Assembly: GCA_964036155.1 (NCBI GenBank)
Contig: OZ038423.1
Location: 64,495,249-64,559,248, forward strand
Direction: 5' to 3'
From: Diploscapter coronatus
Lineage: Eukaryota; Nematoda; Chromadorea; Rhabditida; Rhabditidae
DNA: 64,000 nucleotides
This document shows, in pieces, positions 45,962 to 58,280 of the stretch. Positions within the stretch are counted from its first letter, which is position 1; every line of letters begins with the position of its first letter. A model generated the notes under the pieces. That model ran no database searches and was not told the origin of the DNA. It saw only the letters and a program-made list of their open reading frames with translations. A program made the position numbers and the translations under genes.

Positions 45962-48900
45962 TCATCTGTCGTTCCATTGACGCTTTCGATGGAAATCGCC
46001 ATTTCCTCTGCCGCGAGGAGGTCCATTGAAACCCTGAAAACCGAAAGTTTTTAGTGCAAATTTAAGTATTTTGAAAGAAACACATCACTTAAAATCGTAG
46101 AATTTTCAAATTTCGTATTTGATTTTAAAAATCGTTGATAAAAAATCTGTTAAGGGTAATATTAGGAATGTGTGACAATAAAATGTTGGAGAATAAATCA
46201 AGCTGTAAAAATTGCTTACTTTGAAGAAAAATCAAAGCAAAGTGTAAAAGTCTCTCTTCGGAAAGAAAATAAAAAATAGATAGTTACATCTTCTAAATTT
46301 TCATACTCGAAAAGAGGACTTTCGCACATCACTGTATAAAATCATCAATTGTGCACAACTTGATGAAATACACTACAAAATTTCTCTTGTAAATATGAAA
46401 ATGCTCACCCTTCCTCTAAATCCTCCCCTGCGATTATCCCCGTTTCCTCTGCCTCTCTGCTGGAATCCTCTCCCTCTTCCGCGACCTCGATTGAAGCCTG
46501 ACAAGCCAGACTGATTCGAACCATTCAGGGTCATCTGAAAACGACCCAATAAGACAAAAATTCTAAGATTGATAAATTTAAAATAGTGAAAAAGTAATGG
46601 AGACTCTAAAATTATAAAAATCATCAGAGGGTAACACGCACCTTTTTATCCTCGATCAGTCGGCCGTTGATCTCCGTAGTTTCCTCTGCGCTGACAATCT
46701 GAAACAGGAGGAATCAAAACAGACATAAGAATTATTCAGTGCCTGCATATCGATGCACTCGTCCTGGAAAGTGACCACGAATGTGGGATGTTCGACGATG
46801 AATCGCTTGCGCACATTCTCCAAGAGAGTTTTCTCACCATCGATCGCGTAATAACTGCAAGTTTAGAAATGGTTCTAAAATCATCAAAAACTACTTTTAT
46901 TCATTCGAGTCTCAACTAAAACTTTTCTTCAGAAATATTCATTGTCATGTCTAATTCAGTTTCAGAAACTTGAACCATCAATTTTGTATTTTAATTAAAA
47001 AATGAGCTAAATATGTACCGATGTTTGCTGTCTTTGGGAACGGGCATGAAAATGTTGAGGTTGTCGATTCCCTTCTCGATGAATGGCTGCAGAATTTGCA
47101 GGTCCAAGTCAGAGGCAGAGACAATGCAGCCGTAGGGGCGCGGCTTGAGGAATTGGCGGAGAATCTGCGAAAGGAAGCATGAATGAATAAATGAGAAATT
47201 GACCTACAGTTGCAACGTGGATGGAGTCAGGGATGTTGTGCACCAGTTTGGAATAGTCATTGTAGGAATTCTCCTCTGAATTAGGTCTGCGGAAGACGAT
47301 CTCTAGTTTCCAAAAGATGTTCTGCGAGTAGAAATTGATGTGAGAATCCATATCTGAAAAGATAAGATATGGTCTATTAGAGTATGAAGAGAAATGTTTA
47401 GCAATTGTTTTATTCTGCAGACTTGGAATTTTTCACAATTTTCCCAACCACAATCGCAACCGCGGTTGCGGTTGAAAAGTGCCAAATCTGTTGTTCTAGC
47501 GAAAATTTTTGTCATAACGAGAAAATAAATTATGCCCGTCATTAAATCGTCAAAGCTTTACATTCTCTAAAATAGCGTGATAAAAGAATAACCAACCAAT
47601 GTTCTTGCCAGCTCCTTCTTCATTGTCCGCTTCCTTTTCCTTCGGCTGCTCCTGTAAAGTAGGTTGCTCAGATTTGTTTACGACCTTGCTTTCCGAATCG
47701 AATGCGAAGAAAATGTGTCGAGCGACTGCGGCCTCCATTAGATAGCGCTCGCGGCCAGAATTTGGCTGAAAAATCATATTTGATTATTTCCTGTCAACAG
47801 TCAAGTATTCAAACGGAAGAATATTTTATTTTAAATGGCGGCTATCACTTTTTCAAACACTCACAATATGAAATCTGGACATCTCTCCTTCATAAAACTG
47901 CATCAGCTTTCTCTTCTATGTAATAAAATGTGTGAAATTCAATGAAAAATGGATTACCGCGTAACGAACGCCTTCAATCAGCCGAGCAGAGGGAGACTTG
48001 GATGCATCTTCGAGTAATTCTGGCTGAATCTGGAAACAATTACAAACTATCTAAAAAACGCATTCTCTCGTACATTTTCCATTTTCTGTTTCTTTGTAGA
48101 AGAAGGAGAAGAGTGAATGTTGCTGGAGATTTTCTCGAGAAAATGCTGATCCTCGATCGACTTGGAGGTTGTGAACTGGGAAAGTTTCTGCACGGGTTGG
48201 AAGGGGCCGCGCACTCCATCGCACTCAATTTGTGAGATAAATAAAGGAAATGGCAACCTCGTATACTTACATTGTACTTATCTTTGTGCTCTTTGGAACA
48301 TGTAACACAACAAGTGCGCATGTTGCATTTGGGACATCTGAAGAAAAAAATAATTGGTTGAATAAATTAAAAAAAAAAAAAAACTTATTCCCCATGTATA
48401 TTTTTCAGAAACACTATTTTGACAGAATGGCATAAAATCACACTATTGTTGAATTTTACCTATACTTGTGGGCTTCCTTCTGACACATGGCACACAACTT
48501 GGGATCCTTCGGGTCGTCCGACTCCTCTGCCTTTGCCTCAGCGATCTCAAATAGGTTTCATGGTCTCATTCAAAACTCACTTCAAATTCCCACCTTCCTG
48601 GCCATTTCATTGAGCATTTCCTCTGGCGGCTCGTCATCCTCACTCCCTGCTGCCTCATCCCCATCACTTTCGCGGTAATCCACCAGTTTAATGCATCCTG
48701 ATTTCACTGAAATTTATATTCTTGAAATTTTATAAGAAGAAAAATCCCATAAGTTCATAGACGACATTCTAATGTTGCAATTTGTAAATTTTCGTTAATT
48801 TCGAGTCCACTTATTTGTCGTCAAGTATATTTGCAAATTGTGCACAAATGACAAAGACAGTTTGGTTATAAATATCTTTTTTTAAATCAGAAAAAAATCC

Positions 48901-49009
48901 AACCTCTTTTAGCCTCTGGATTTCCCTGCTCAGCTATCTCATCAGCCACTTCCTCGTCCGACCATTCTCCTTCTTCCATTTCAAGCTGCACATTTTCGAC
49001 TTCAACCAT
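45962..49009 (-). CDS. ZNHIT6: ZNHIT6/BCD1 homologue, box C/D snoRNP assembly factor
   Basis: Thirteen exons (49009-48904, 48706-48594, 48545-48460, 48337-48271, 48223-48074, 48029-47958, 47765-47597, 47353-47208, 47164-47019, 46854-46743, 46698-46642, 46534-46409, 46033-45962) close to 473 codons, matching the human length of 470. An acidic N-terminus leads to the HIT zinc finger. Its ligands run CAMCQKEAHKYR, CPKCNMRTCCVTCSKEH, then YNCDGVRG. The C-terminal half contains the conserved RYYAIDGEKTLLENVRKRF and VEHPTFVVTF of BCD1. The tail is RGG-rich (FNRGRGRGRGFQQRGRG), a probable RNA-binding and methylation region. BCD1 controls loading of SNU13/NOP58 during box C/D snoRNP assembly in the nucleus. 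The intron after 46743 starts GCACTG (GC-AG). A TTTCAG acceptor lies 7 nt before the ATG. Confidence 0.93.
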
Positions 49010-50859
49010 CGAAATTCTGAAACGGAATTTTTCAAATTATATATTAGTTGTTTCTACGGAAAGAATGCGAAATTCATTAAACAAATTTGTGAAATGAGAA
49101 GAATTAGTTGACACAAATGAATGGCGGAATTCGATCGATAATGCACGTCCCTCGCGCTCTGCAATGCCATTTGAAAATGAGAAAAAGAGAGAAGAAGGCG
49201 AAAATGATCAAGTAGTCGCATGATAATGTCTAAAGTTCTAATGAAATGGCTTTTTAGAAAATTCATAGATTGAAACACAACCCAATTGAAGAGACAATCT
49301 CCTAACAGTTATCTCAAAAATGTGTTTGGAAAGAGATAAGGAGCGGATTTTTGTGCGAAGACATTTCTGAATGGCTAAATCGACAATGGAACGTACGGTG
49401 AGTTTCACAACGAAAAAAATAGCAATTTTTATGAAAATTTTGAGGAAAGTGACGCTGAAATAAAGCAAATCGAGCAGACATTAATAATAATCGAATGTCG
49501 TGTTGAAGAAATTTACCGTCAAATTTTAGACACTTGCATTTTTGTCATTTTCACTCGATTTTCCCCGATTTAAAAAAAATTTCGGTTAATTTTTCGAATC
49601 AGTAATGATTTCGTATTTTATGTTGGAGAAATAACGGAATATATCAACAGCGTGAAGGGCAAAGCAGCACGCAGACGAAACACATTTCCGGCAAGCAGTT
49701 TTAGTATCAGCGGACCAGAATTCAGGCGAGGAAAGAATAATTCGAGGATCTACAGAGTAGATTCTGATGAAATGTCGATTTTACTTATTTGACCTCGGTT
49801 TGAAGAGATAATGCTGAATTTCGAATAAGGCCCGAGGTGTGAAAAACTTTTCGCACATGAATGTCAATATCGCGAATTCCTACTCTTTTGTTCGCGTTAA
49901 TGAAATTAAATCTTCAGTGAGCATGAACCCGAAGTTAAATTTTCATAATCATATGTCAAGCAATGCGTATAACCTAAATAGCGTCAGTACGAAGAAAGCA
50001 ATATCTGCCTCAGGCCAAATTGATTTATGGTGTGGATCGAATATTCACTCTTCTGGCACGAATTTGCAACATTTTCACAATCCTCTTCCGATTTAAGTAA
50101 ATCATGAAACTTTTACACGGTGATTTTTTTCACGAAATTTTTCCTGCAAAACTATTCTTTTATCAGTTTTTATCTGTATTACAGTCATTTTGGCCTGATC
50201 TCATCTAATTGGATGTATGAAAGCGAGAGATCAACCCAAAAAACAAATTGAAGATATATCAAATAGACAAACGAGGCAACGCGATCGGGGGATTAAACTA
50301 ATTGATCTGAAATCGAACAATTCGAAACACCCTGCTCATTCCATTTGCGCGTTACGTGTTCATAAGCACAATTCTACATTCAACGATGATACGACAATGT
50401 ACTCATTAATTATTTCGTTGATTGATTTATTTATTTAGATTACGTGTTTGTTGGTTTTTATTTGATTTAAAAAAAAATATTTTCACTTGTTACTATCATT
50501 ATTTGTGCTCTATAACTAAATATCAGAAAATGGTTGAGCGTTAAAAATCTAATTCTGCTGCTGCAAGCGAAAATAGTGAATGAAATCGACCGAAGCAGAC
50601 TTACAGCCAGCCAAAACAGAAATTTATAGGGAGGGAGTACACGCAAAGTCAAAATTTCCTATAGAAAGTAGATACGCGAGGGGGTACGCAGCATAATTTT
50701 AGTGATCTTAGCGGAAACTTGGCTCAAGGGGGTACGCACGGAAAATCTGGCATAAGTGCTGCCTAAGTCTGAACTAAATGTTGGTAAAGATACAAGAGTT
50801 TGTTTCACAGATGCACTTCTGATTGCAACTTATCACTGCCAATCTGTCAACAATATTCA
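49010..50859. other. Gene-free stretch between divergent ZNHIT6 and the astacin gene
   Basis: About 1.85 kb that must contain two divergent promoters. No exon recognised; frames of 60-85 codons lack splice context. A GTTTCACAG acceptor at about 50809 is a candidate trans-splice site for the astacin mRNA. Confidence 0.5.
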
Positions 50860-53800
50860 ATGGCTTGGCTGTACCTGTGCCTCGTCGGACTCGTGCCCTG
50901 TCTCAGCTTGGCCTCACCAGTTTTCACGGCAAATACAAAGAAGATCAACGTCGATTTAGTAAGTTTTCTTGGTGAACTTCGGAATTTTATACATACATTT
51001 ATTCAGGACCAAGTTAGATCGTTGATTAGCTCACGAGTGAAGGATGGACTGCATGAGTTGCGGTCGAAACTGGCTGCTAAAAACAATGTGAGTCTGAACG
51101 AGCAAAGCTCAGTTGGGCTGAGTCCGGGCAGAAATTTCGACCAGTTGAAGCAGGAGGTTGATAATTAATAGTTGGATGATTTATAAGTTTCGAGTTATTT
51201 AGAATCAAACAACAAATGAATCACAGTCTGAATCAGAAGGAATACCTTCGATTCCTCTCATAAATTCTCAATCCTCGATTAGTGAAGGACTTTATCAGTC
51301 GGATATTATTCTTACAGAGTAAGTCAAATTTTATCATAATAGCATTTTTACTATTTCTTCAAACATCTTATATACATTTGAAGTGATCAAATCGATCAAA
51401 TGCTCGAAAATATGGAAGACGGCAGCAATTCTACAAGACAAAAGCGACAAGCCGTCAATAGGTAATACACTGCGTTTGCAGAAATAGAACATAGAGTACT
51501 TCGCTGGTTCCCCATATTCTGATGCGTACCCAGCGGATCAAGCTATGTATACGACCAGGCAATCCGGGATGATGAATTACTACGATTAAATAGAAAATTG
51601 TTCTATTTCTGTGAAGCGTAGTGTAAAATTTATGTATTATGATTTTAATCACATTTTCCTACATATTTAGGTATATAGCTAATTTATGGACAGATGGATT
51701 AGTATACTCGTTTGCGAGCTCTGCAAGTATTTCAGTAAATTTGTTAGCTCAGCAAATTCAGCATATTTCAGATTCACTAATGAAGAAAGCCTTCCTGTTG
51801 GGTGTTGACTTTTGGGAGTCAAATACCTGTATTGATTTTCGTGAATCTAACACAGGTAATACAGCCAAATTGATTTAATATGTACTTGTGGACGATAACT
51901 ACAGGGTGTTTCAAGTTTATCTACCCAATTTACTTTTTGAATAACTTTTATTTTTGATCCAAATTGAGTGCGGTTTTTTTTCATTGTACTCTTCTTACGT
52001 AATGGTTTTGTTTGGTATAACTCTTGGGTCGATACCGATTACCCATACCCAGAAAACCACCTGTTTTTGGAGAAGCAAATTTTTGATATCTAAGAAAATG
52101 TTCAAAAATTCATAACTTCCTTATTTCTGAACCAAATTTCATGATTCTTTTTTTATTTTGTAGATATTGAGTAGGAGAATAAAATAAAAATATAAAGAAA
52201 ATTTTTAGAAATTAATTTTGGTGGGAAAAATTATCCTAAGTTACCCTATATACCCGTACTGTGTTTACAAGGATAATGTGAGTTAACGCCGGAGCTTTCC
52301 ATGAAATCTTGTAGAGCTCTTCAAATTGAACAAATTGTATCCAGAAGTTATTTTAGAATATGCACACACAGGGAGTTATAAATTTTTGAAAATTTTTACT
52401 AAAAAAGCATTATGCTGAATTTGGCCGTCGAACTTCAAAAAATTCTGGAGCCCTAACGGTAATGAATCCGAGGTCGGTCCTAAAATAAAAGTTGTTCGTC
52501 GTGTCATTCTGCACAACATACTGGAAAGACATATTTTTCCAACGTCACTTACCTGTAAACCCAGTACAGGTATATGGGGTAATTTCGGGTAACTTTTTCC
52601 CATCAAAAATAATTTTTTTCAATTTTATTTTTATTTTTTCTGTATTCTCACGCTCAAAACCTACAAAATAAAAAAATAATCATGGAATTTGGTTTAGAAG
52701 TAAGAAAGTTATGATTTTTTGAAAATTTTCGTCAAAACGACACTTTGCAATAATTGGTCGTCGAACTTCAAAAAATTCTGGAGCCCTAACGGTAATGAAT
52801 CCGAGGTCGGTCCTGAAATAAAAGTTGTTCGTCGTGTCATTCTGCACAACATACTGAAAGGATGTATTTTTCCGACGTTATTTACCTGTAAATCCAGGAC
52901 AGGTTGAAAAGTCCGTAATTAAGACACGAAAAACGCGCATTTCTGCAGAAAGTGATATTCAAAATTTTTTAATTTTATTTTATGATAATCTATGGACTAA
53001 ATGCTATCGGATAAAAAAAGAATCATCGAATTTGGTTCAGAAATAAGGAAGTTATGAATTTTTGAACATTTTCTTAGATATCAAAAATTTGCTTCTCCAA
53101 AAACAGGTGGTTTTCTGGGTATGGGTAATCGGTATCGACCCAAGAGTTATACCAAACAAAACCCTAACGTACGGAGAGTACAATGAAAAAAAACCGCACT
53201 CAATTTGGATCAAAAATAAAAGTTATTCAAAAAGTAAATTGGGTAGATAAACTTGAAACACCCTGTATAACGGTATTTTAGCGAGAGACAGAGTAGAGCT
53301 GTTCTCAGGTTGGTTTTAACTATGAATTAAATAATCGGTGTAAGCTAAGGGGACGGGTGTTACTCTTTCATAAGCAAAGTCGGAAGAAAGCAAGAACTGT
53401 CTCTTGGACATGGATGTGAAACGTATGGAGTTGCAGTTAGTCGAAGTTAAAATTGCTGAAGTTAAATCATATTAAATTTTCAGACACACGAGCTGGGTCA
53501 TGCTTTAGGTTAGTCAATTGCATTAGATTATCTTGCGAAATTGAAATATTTCAGGCTACTTTCATACTCAGAGTAGGCATGATCGTGATAAGCACATCAA
53601 ATTGAATACTGACAATATCGATCCGGAGTTAATTGACCAATTTGATAAGCAAAGCAAATATACCAATGATAATCTGGCCGAGCCATATGATTATGGAGGG
53701 TAACTATTCACCGATAAATTCCAAATTACTTATCGAAAAAGGATAATGCACTATGGGGCGAGCTCAGGCTCTATACAAGAGGGAAAATTTACAATGGTTC

Positions 53801-55815
53801 CACTCAAAAGACAATACATCGTAACTATTGGCACGCCCATTCCGGCATTTTACGATAAGAAAATGATGAATATTCTCTACGATTGTATGGGTATGCAATT
53901 TTTCTTATTTATCCTCATAAAATCACAAAACTCAGAACTTTGTACAAAAAGTGATCATAAAAAGTGCAAGAACGGTGGCTATGCTCATCCACGAAATTGT
54001 GCAGAATGTGTATGTCCTGGTAATATTTTTCCGAATTTAAATATGTTGGGGTGGTCCATAAGTTCGTAACGGGTCTACTAACTTTCTCTGTATCTAACAA
54101 ATCCAAATGGGGCTTTCGGTATTAGTATCCCTTTAGCGTATTGGCTTTTCAAAGATATACTTTTCGACTCCGTCCTTTCATGTGAGAGCCCATTTGGATT
54201 CGTCAAATACGAAGGAAATTATTATGTCCGCTACGAACTTATGGACCAACCCAATAGAAAACGTGTTGATAACCTTTGCTTCTCAATATGCTCATAATTC
54301 TCGTTTTCAGATGGCTATGGAGGAAAAAATTGTACCACTCGGGTTGCAAATTATCGCATAATTTTTTTGACTTCTGTGTTTTCAGCCAGACGGTTGCGGT
54401 AACGAGATTCAAGCTACGTCTGAATGGAAGCTACACAAAATATCCATCAAAAAGGATCTAAGTGGAGTGTCGACCGATGATATTTACATGCTAATGCCTG
54501 AAGAATGTATATATTGGTTTCGAGTAAGCTATTTCTCGATACTATTTTACTCTTTCGTCAACTATTGATTTTAAGAGTCCGAAAGGAACGAAAGTCCAGG
54601 CTCGTTCTTACACTATATCAACTCCGTCTTCTGATTCAGCGTTTGCTTATGGCTGTATGTTGGGTTTTGTTGAGTTCAAGAGTCGCGCTGATCCTGCGGT
54701 AACTGGCCCGAGGTTCGATTTCTCCTTTATTTCATTCTATTATTCATGCACATGAACTGACAAGGAAACCTTTTCGGGGTCCATAAAATTTGGGATATAA
54801 ATAGGTGCATCTAAAAAGAGCATGCAATCCTAAATGAACTCATGTTATTTTCATAAGAAAAAGTGAATATCTTTAGCTGATGGCTGCCTTTCAGTAAGCT
54901 TTTCAATACGAGACATACTGCAGAAGTTAGCATCATAAAATTTTCAATAAAAATAAATAGGTCTAAAAACCAGCCACCTGTTCCAGATATTCATTTTGGT
55001 TGAAAAATACATCAATCGACTGATAATTTTGTGCCCTTTCAGATGCATTTACTTTGTCCCGAAATTCTATTAGACCTAAAAAGTACTCGTGTGGGGTATA
55101 TGAGAATGCTTGTTTCGTTTTCTCTTTCATTCAAATTTAAAAAAAAAAATCATTTTCGTTTTTGGTTTCGTCTTCATTAAATTTGAGAGGTTATTTCGCT
55201 GTGGTTTTCGAAATGTCACAACTCACTTTCGTACGCCCTTTCCTTATTCATGCAATATGGTTAGAGATGATTGGGTACAGAGTATTTTACTCTACCGTCT
55301 ACGAAATGAACGTTTGCACAATGAGGAGGGAAGGGATGCCCGCGAGCCTTAACTATTTGTCGCTGCGTCTCTGCACTTTACTCCATCTTAATTCCTTCCA
55401 GTTGCGATGCATTGCGCTCGCAGATGCGCGTACTCTCCTTCTATGAAAATATTCATCTCACTGATAACGGAGAGTAATTTGAACGTGATATGAAACGTAA
55501 GTTGTATTTGTCTAATTTTATTTAGAGATGAGGTACAGCTGAAGTGTATTTTCGTTCTGAATCTAATTCATTGCTTATTTGTAAATCGCAACATCTAACT
55601 GACTAAAGTATTAAATTTAGTATCTAAAGTCAGTAATTTTTAGAATTTGTAACGATGCCTATGATCCGATAAGAACTTTCAAATCTACGAAAAATTTGAT
55701 GATTGTTCGATCCGTCACAACATTATCATATCTTACGGCCTACATTGAAGTCCGATATGGTATGTTATCATTTTCTTTTCTACAGCAACGGACAAAAGTA
55801 TCCGACCAAGCATGA
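50860..55815 (+). CDS. Astacin-family metalloprotease (NAS) with prodomain, EGF and CUB domains
   Basis: Exons: 50860-50958, 51007-51156, 51203-51318, 51384-51461, 51671-51855, 53282-53308, 53350-53435, 53484-53508, 53555-53699, 53742-53890, 53936-54019, 54311-54342, 54386-54523, 54576-54712, 55644-55759 and onward. Order: signal peptide (MAWLYLCLVGLVPCLSLA); prodomain ending in the furin-like site RQKRQ; catalytic domain with LWTDGLVYSF, TCIDF and GCYSFISKVG. The zinc motif is HELGHALGYFHTQSRHDRD and the Met-turn is MHYG. An EGF-like unit (CKNGG...CPDGYGGKNC) and a CUB domain (GCG, GFVEFKSRADPAVTGPR, then AYIEVRY) follow. The Glu after the third zinc His, usual in astacins (HEQ), is Thr. Nematode astacins process cuticle, collagens or digest food. 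The 27-bp exon beside a 1.36-kb repeat element is inferred from frame. The true C-terminus is unclear because the frame runs into another element. Confidence 0.85.
51468..51623. mobile_element. 156-bp TA-flanked MITE in an astacin intron
   Basis: Terminal inverted repeats CACTGCGTTTGCAGAAATAG and CTATTTCTGTGAAGCGTAGTG pair over about 23 bp. Both ends are flanked by TA, the mariner/Tc1-type target duplication. No coding capacity. Confidence 0.75.
51902..53265. mobile_element. 1.36-kb TA-flanked element with ~260-bp inverted repeats and internal direct repeats
   Basis: The ends are CAGGGTGTTTCAAGTTTATC and its exact inverse, flanked by TA on both sides. The arms run about 260 bp (51902-52160 and 53007-53265). 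Inside, a block of about 145 bp occurs twice in direct orientation (52427-52570 and 52759-52903). Further inner segments (52203-52261 against 52560-52610) are inverted. I see no transposase, so it is non-autonomous. It fills the intron between astacin exons 51855 and 53282. Confidence 0.85.
54046..54254. mobile_element. ~209-bp mariner-type MITE in an astacin intron
   Basis: The ends TTGGGGTGGTCCATAAGTTC and GAACTTATGGACCAACCCAA are inverted copies over about 28 bp. The TTGGGT-GTCCATAAGTT form resembles known mariner terminal repeats. No coding capacity. It lies in the intron splitting the EGF-like unit. Confidence 0.75.
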
Positions 55816-55990
55816 AGTTTTGCGTGCCTTTTGTGCAAATTTTTAATGATCAAATTTGCTTGAAAATGATCGACCATTCATTGTTTGATCGTTACTTGTC
55901 TGTGCACGATCTAACACAGACTTAATCATTATAAATGTCGTCAGTCGTTCAAGATTTCGTGGATGGACGGATACTTTTGCTCGCTACCTC
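55783..55990. mobile_element. ~208-bp Tc1/mariner-type MITE at the 3' end of the astacin gene
   Basis: CAGCAACGGACAAAAGTATC at the left and GGATACTTTTGCTCGCTACC at the right share the inverted core CAAAAGTATCCG, flanked by TA. The AAAGTATCCG end is common in Tc1-like elements. Reading on from the last astacin exon stops inside this element at 55815. Confidence 0.65.
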
Positions 55991-58280
55991 TACTATATTT
56001 TCAAATATTTTCGTATTTATAATTTAGTTGCATCTTAAATATTGGGTTCTCATCATAGTCGTTCGTATCTGTTAAATACGGAAGTTAATAATACTGGTTA
56101 TTTCTAGAATTGTAACACTACTAGTGAATAAATATTACTTGTCTGATTTATTTTTCTCACAATAAGATGTGATTATCTAATGCAATCTCGTTTCTAGGTA
56201 TAAACAACATTCTGAATTCTGAAATCTGCTAGTGTGCTTCTATGCAATTAATGACCAAAATAGCAAAAATTTACGTAATAACAACATTGGGATTCGATGC
56301 AATGGAAAACAAATTTCATATTGAATCCTATGCTGCAGATGAAAATGCAATGCCATATTCAGGGAAAGGCAGAGCAGGAAAGCAGGGAAGAAGCCATTCC
56401 ACCCACTGCAATGATCCTATCCTAGGGGAAATTTTGAATGCTTACCTAAATGGGAAGAGAAAGGAGAAGGGAGTGGAGTTGTTAGCTGAAAGAGAAAAGG
56501 GAGAGGGAGGGAAGAAGCTGCACATCGATCGGAGGGAGTGCTCCAGAGAATGCAATGCAGGCATGAAGACAAGGCCGAGAGGGGGAGCAAAAGGAGTATG
56601 CCACGATGCCCTGCGTGGATTCCCATTGCCAGATTTAGACATAGATTTACGAGTTACATCGTTTTGTCTCCGTTTCGGAATATTGAATTCCGTTTCGATT
56701 TTTGGCTTCATGCGTGTTTTTATCTCGCATTTCCTGCGAGTTTGTATCCAGTGAAACTTCATGAGAATTTTACAACTCATATTATATGTTTGTTCCTCGA
56801 AATAATTACACGATAAATCATGCGTCTAAGGCATATCGTTCATGTCTGTTTTTCGCTCTAAATCGATCGTTTCAGTTTTAAAATATACTTCAATTTTCAA
56901 TTTCTTCGCAATGGCTTATATTTAGCAACTTTCGAATCTCTGGGCCATAAGAAATTATGTCTTATTTGCGTGATCATCAATTTTCCTAATATTCCGCGTT
57001 TTCTATCCAGGTAAAACGTGTCCTCTTCCAGTCATTCCTTGCTCATTTGCTCATTAGCGACTCTCGTTGTCCTTCATTCCATCATTGATTCTCTACTTCT
57101 TCAGCTCCGTCCTTGCCACCATTCAAGCATTCAGCACTTTTGGCCTCAGACTCATCGATTTCCATACTCTTTCTATGTTCTAGTCCTTTTCTTGCCACTT
57201 CTTTATTCTTCTCCAGCTTATGTCTGCATTTTCATGCCTTGTGCCTTGTATCCGTGGGCTAACAATCAATCCCGTCTTCCCCTCTCTTTCCTTGCCTTAA
57301 AAAGACCTGACTGGCTGCTCTGCACATTCAACACAAAGACACAACTAAATGGCAGGGACAAGCTGTAAATTTTTGCCTGGCAGAACAAGTCATTGTCGAT
57401 AGGCCCTTCATTCATTCGTCCATTCAGATCTCTTGCTCATTTGTTCATTTGTCCCCCAGGGATATTCATCTTTATCCCCCTTCTTCCCACTGTTTCTATC
57501 GACAAATCCTTCAATGTGCGGCTTGACTGGATTAGACATCTCGGTCTCGTCCTTCTCATTTCCAAATCGATTTCTCTTTGTATCCTGTTTATGCTTATGA
57601 CTTACCATGGGCGTAAGAGTTCCAATTTAAAAATTAGGCATGAGTTCCGAGTTCAAAAACCTCCGGAATTCCGGTGTTTAGATAGAGACCACAAGTGAAT
57701 TTTTGTTAAATGTCGCAGAATATCAAAAATAATATTTTCTGAAGGCCTGTATTTCCCAGATTCTAAATCTTTTAAAATTTTTCAAAACGGCTCACCTTAC
57801 GCAAAGTTACGGGCTTCTGAATTAAACGCTTCGTACTCCTCCTTTCTTATCAATTTTACCGTTGAGCCATTCCTCTCGTTCCTTGCAAAGAGCTTTTATA
57901 AAGGCAATTTTTTTAATTTCAAATTTCGCAAAGAAAATTTATTTATTCATGCGATTTTCAGTAGAAATAAGTTGAACTATGCAAATTTCATTGCGTGAAT
58001 TTATAATGAAAACGTGTATCTCGTTGAAAGGAACAACTTTTGTTCGCACTGTTTTTCATTAAAGATAATCTCTTTTGATAAAATCCCTTTTCAACAGTTT
58101 TGCGTTAGCTCGACGATTTTTGCTCCCCTTTTTCTAAAGGCAGAAGAGGAGGTGACTTGTGATCTCTAGATCTATAAACGTTTGGAATCGAAATTCAAAA
58201 ACTTGTTTTAAACTGAATTCATTTTATTTCAGTTCTTTCCTGTCTCCTCTCTTTCCCCTGCGATCTGACCGCCGCGGTCA
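55991..58280. other. Gene-free stretch before the last gene
   Basis: 2.3 kb. The 56242-56754 frame of 170 codons is purine-biased and resembles no protein, and 57000-57600 is pyrimidine-rich. A polypyrimidine tract and ATTTCAG acceptor at about 58234 precede the next ATG. Confidence 0.45.

Noticed and set aside
55110..55446. Plus-strand frames of 80 and 94 codons inside the last astacin intron
   Set aside because: They overlap each other in different frames, lack acceptors in phase with exon 54712 and show no CUB-like sequence.
56242..56754. 170-codon open frame
   Set aside because: Purine-biased run (many Lys, Glu, Arg) without splice or start context and with no family resemblance; it lies in a gene-free GA-rich tract.
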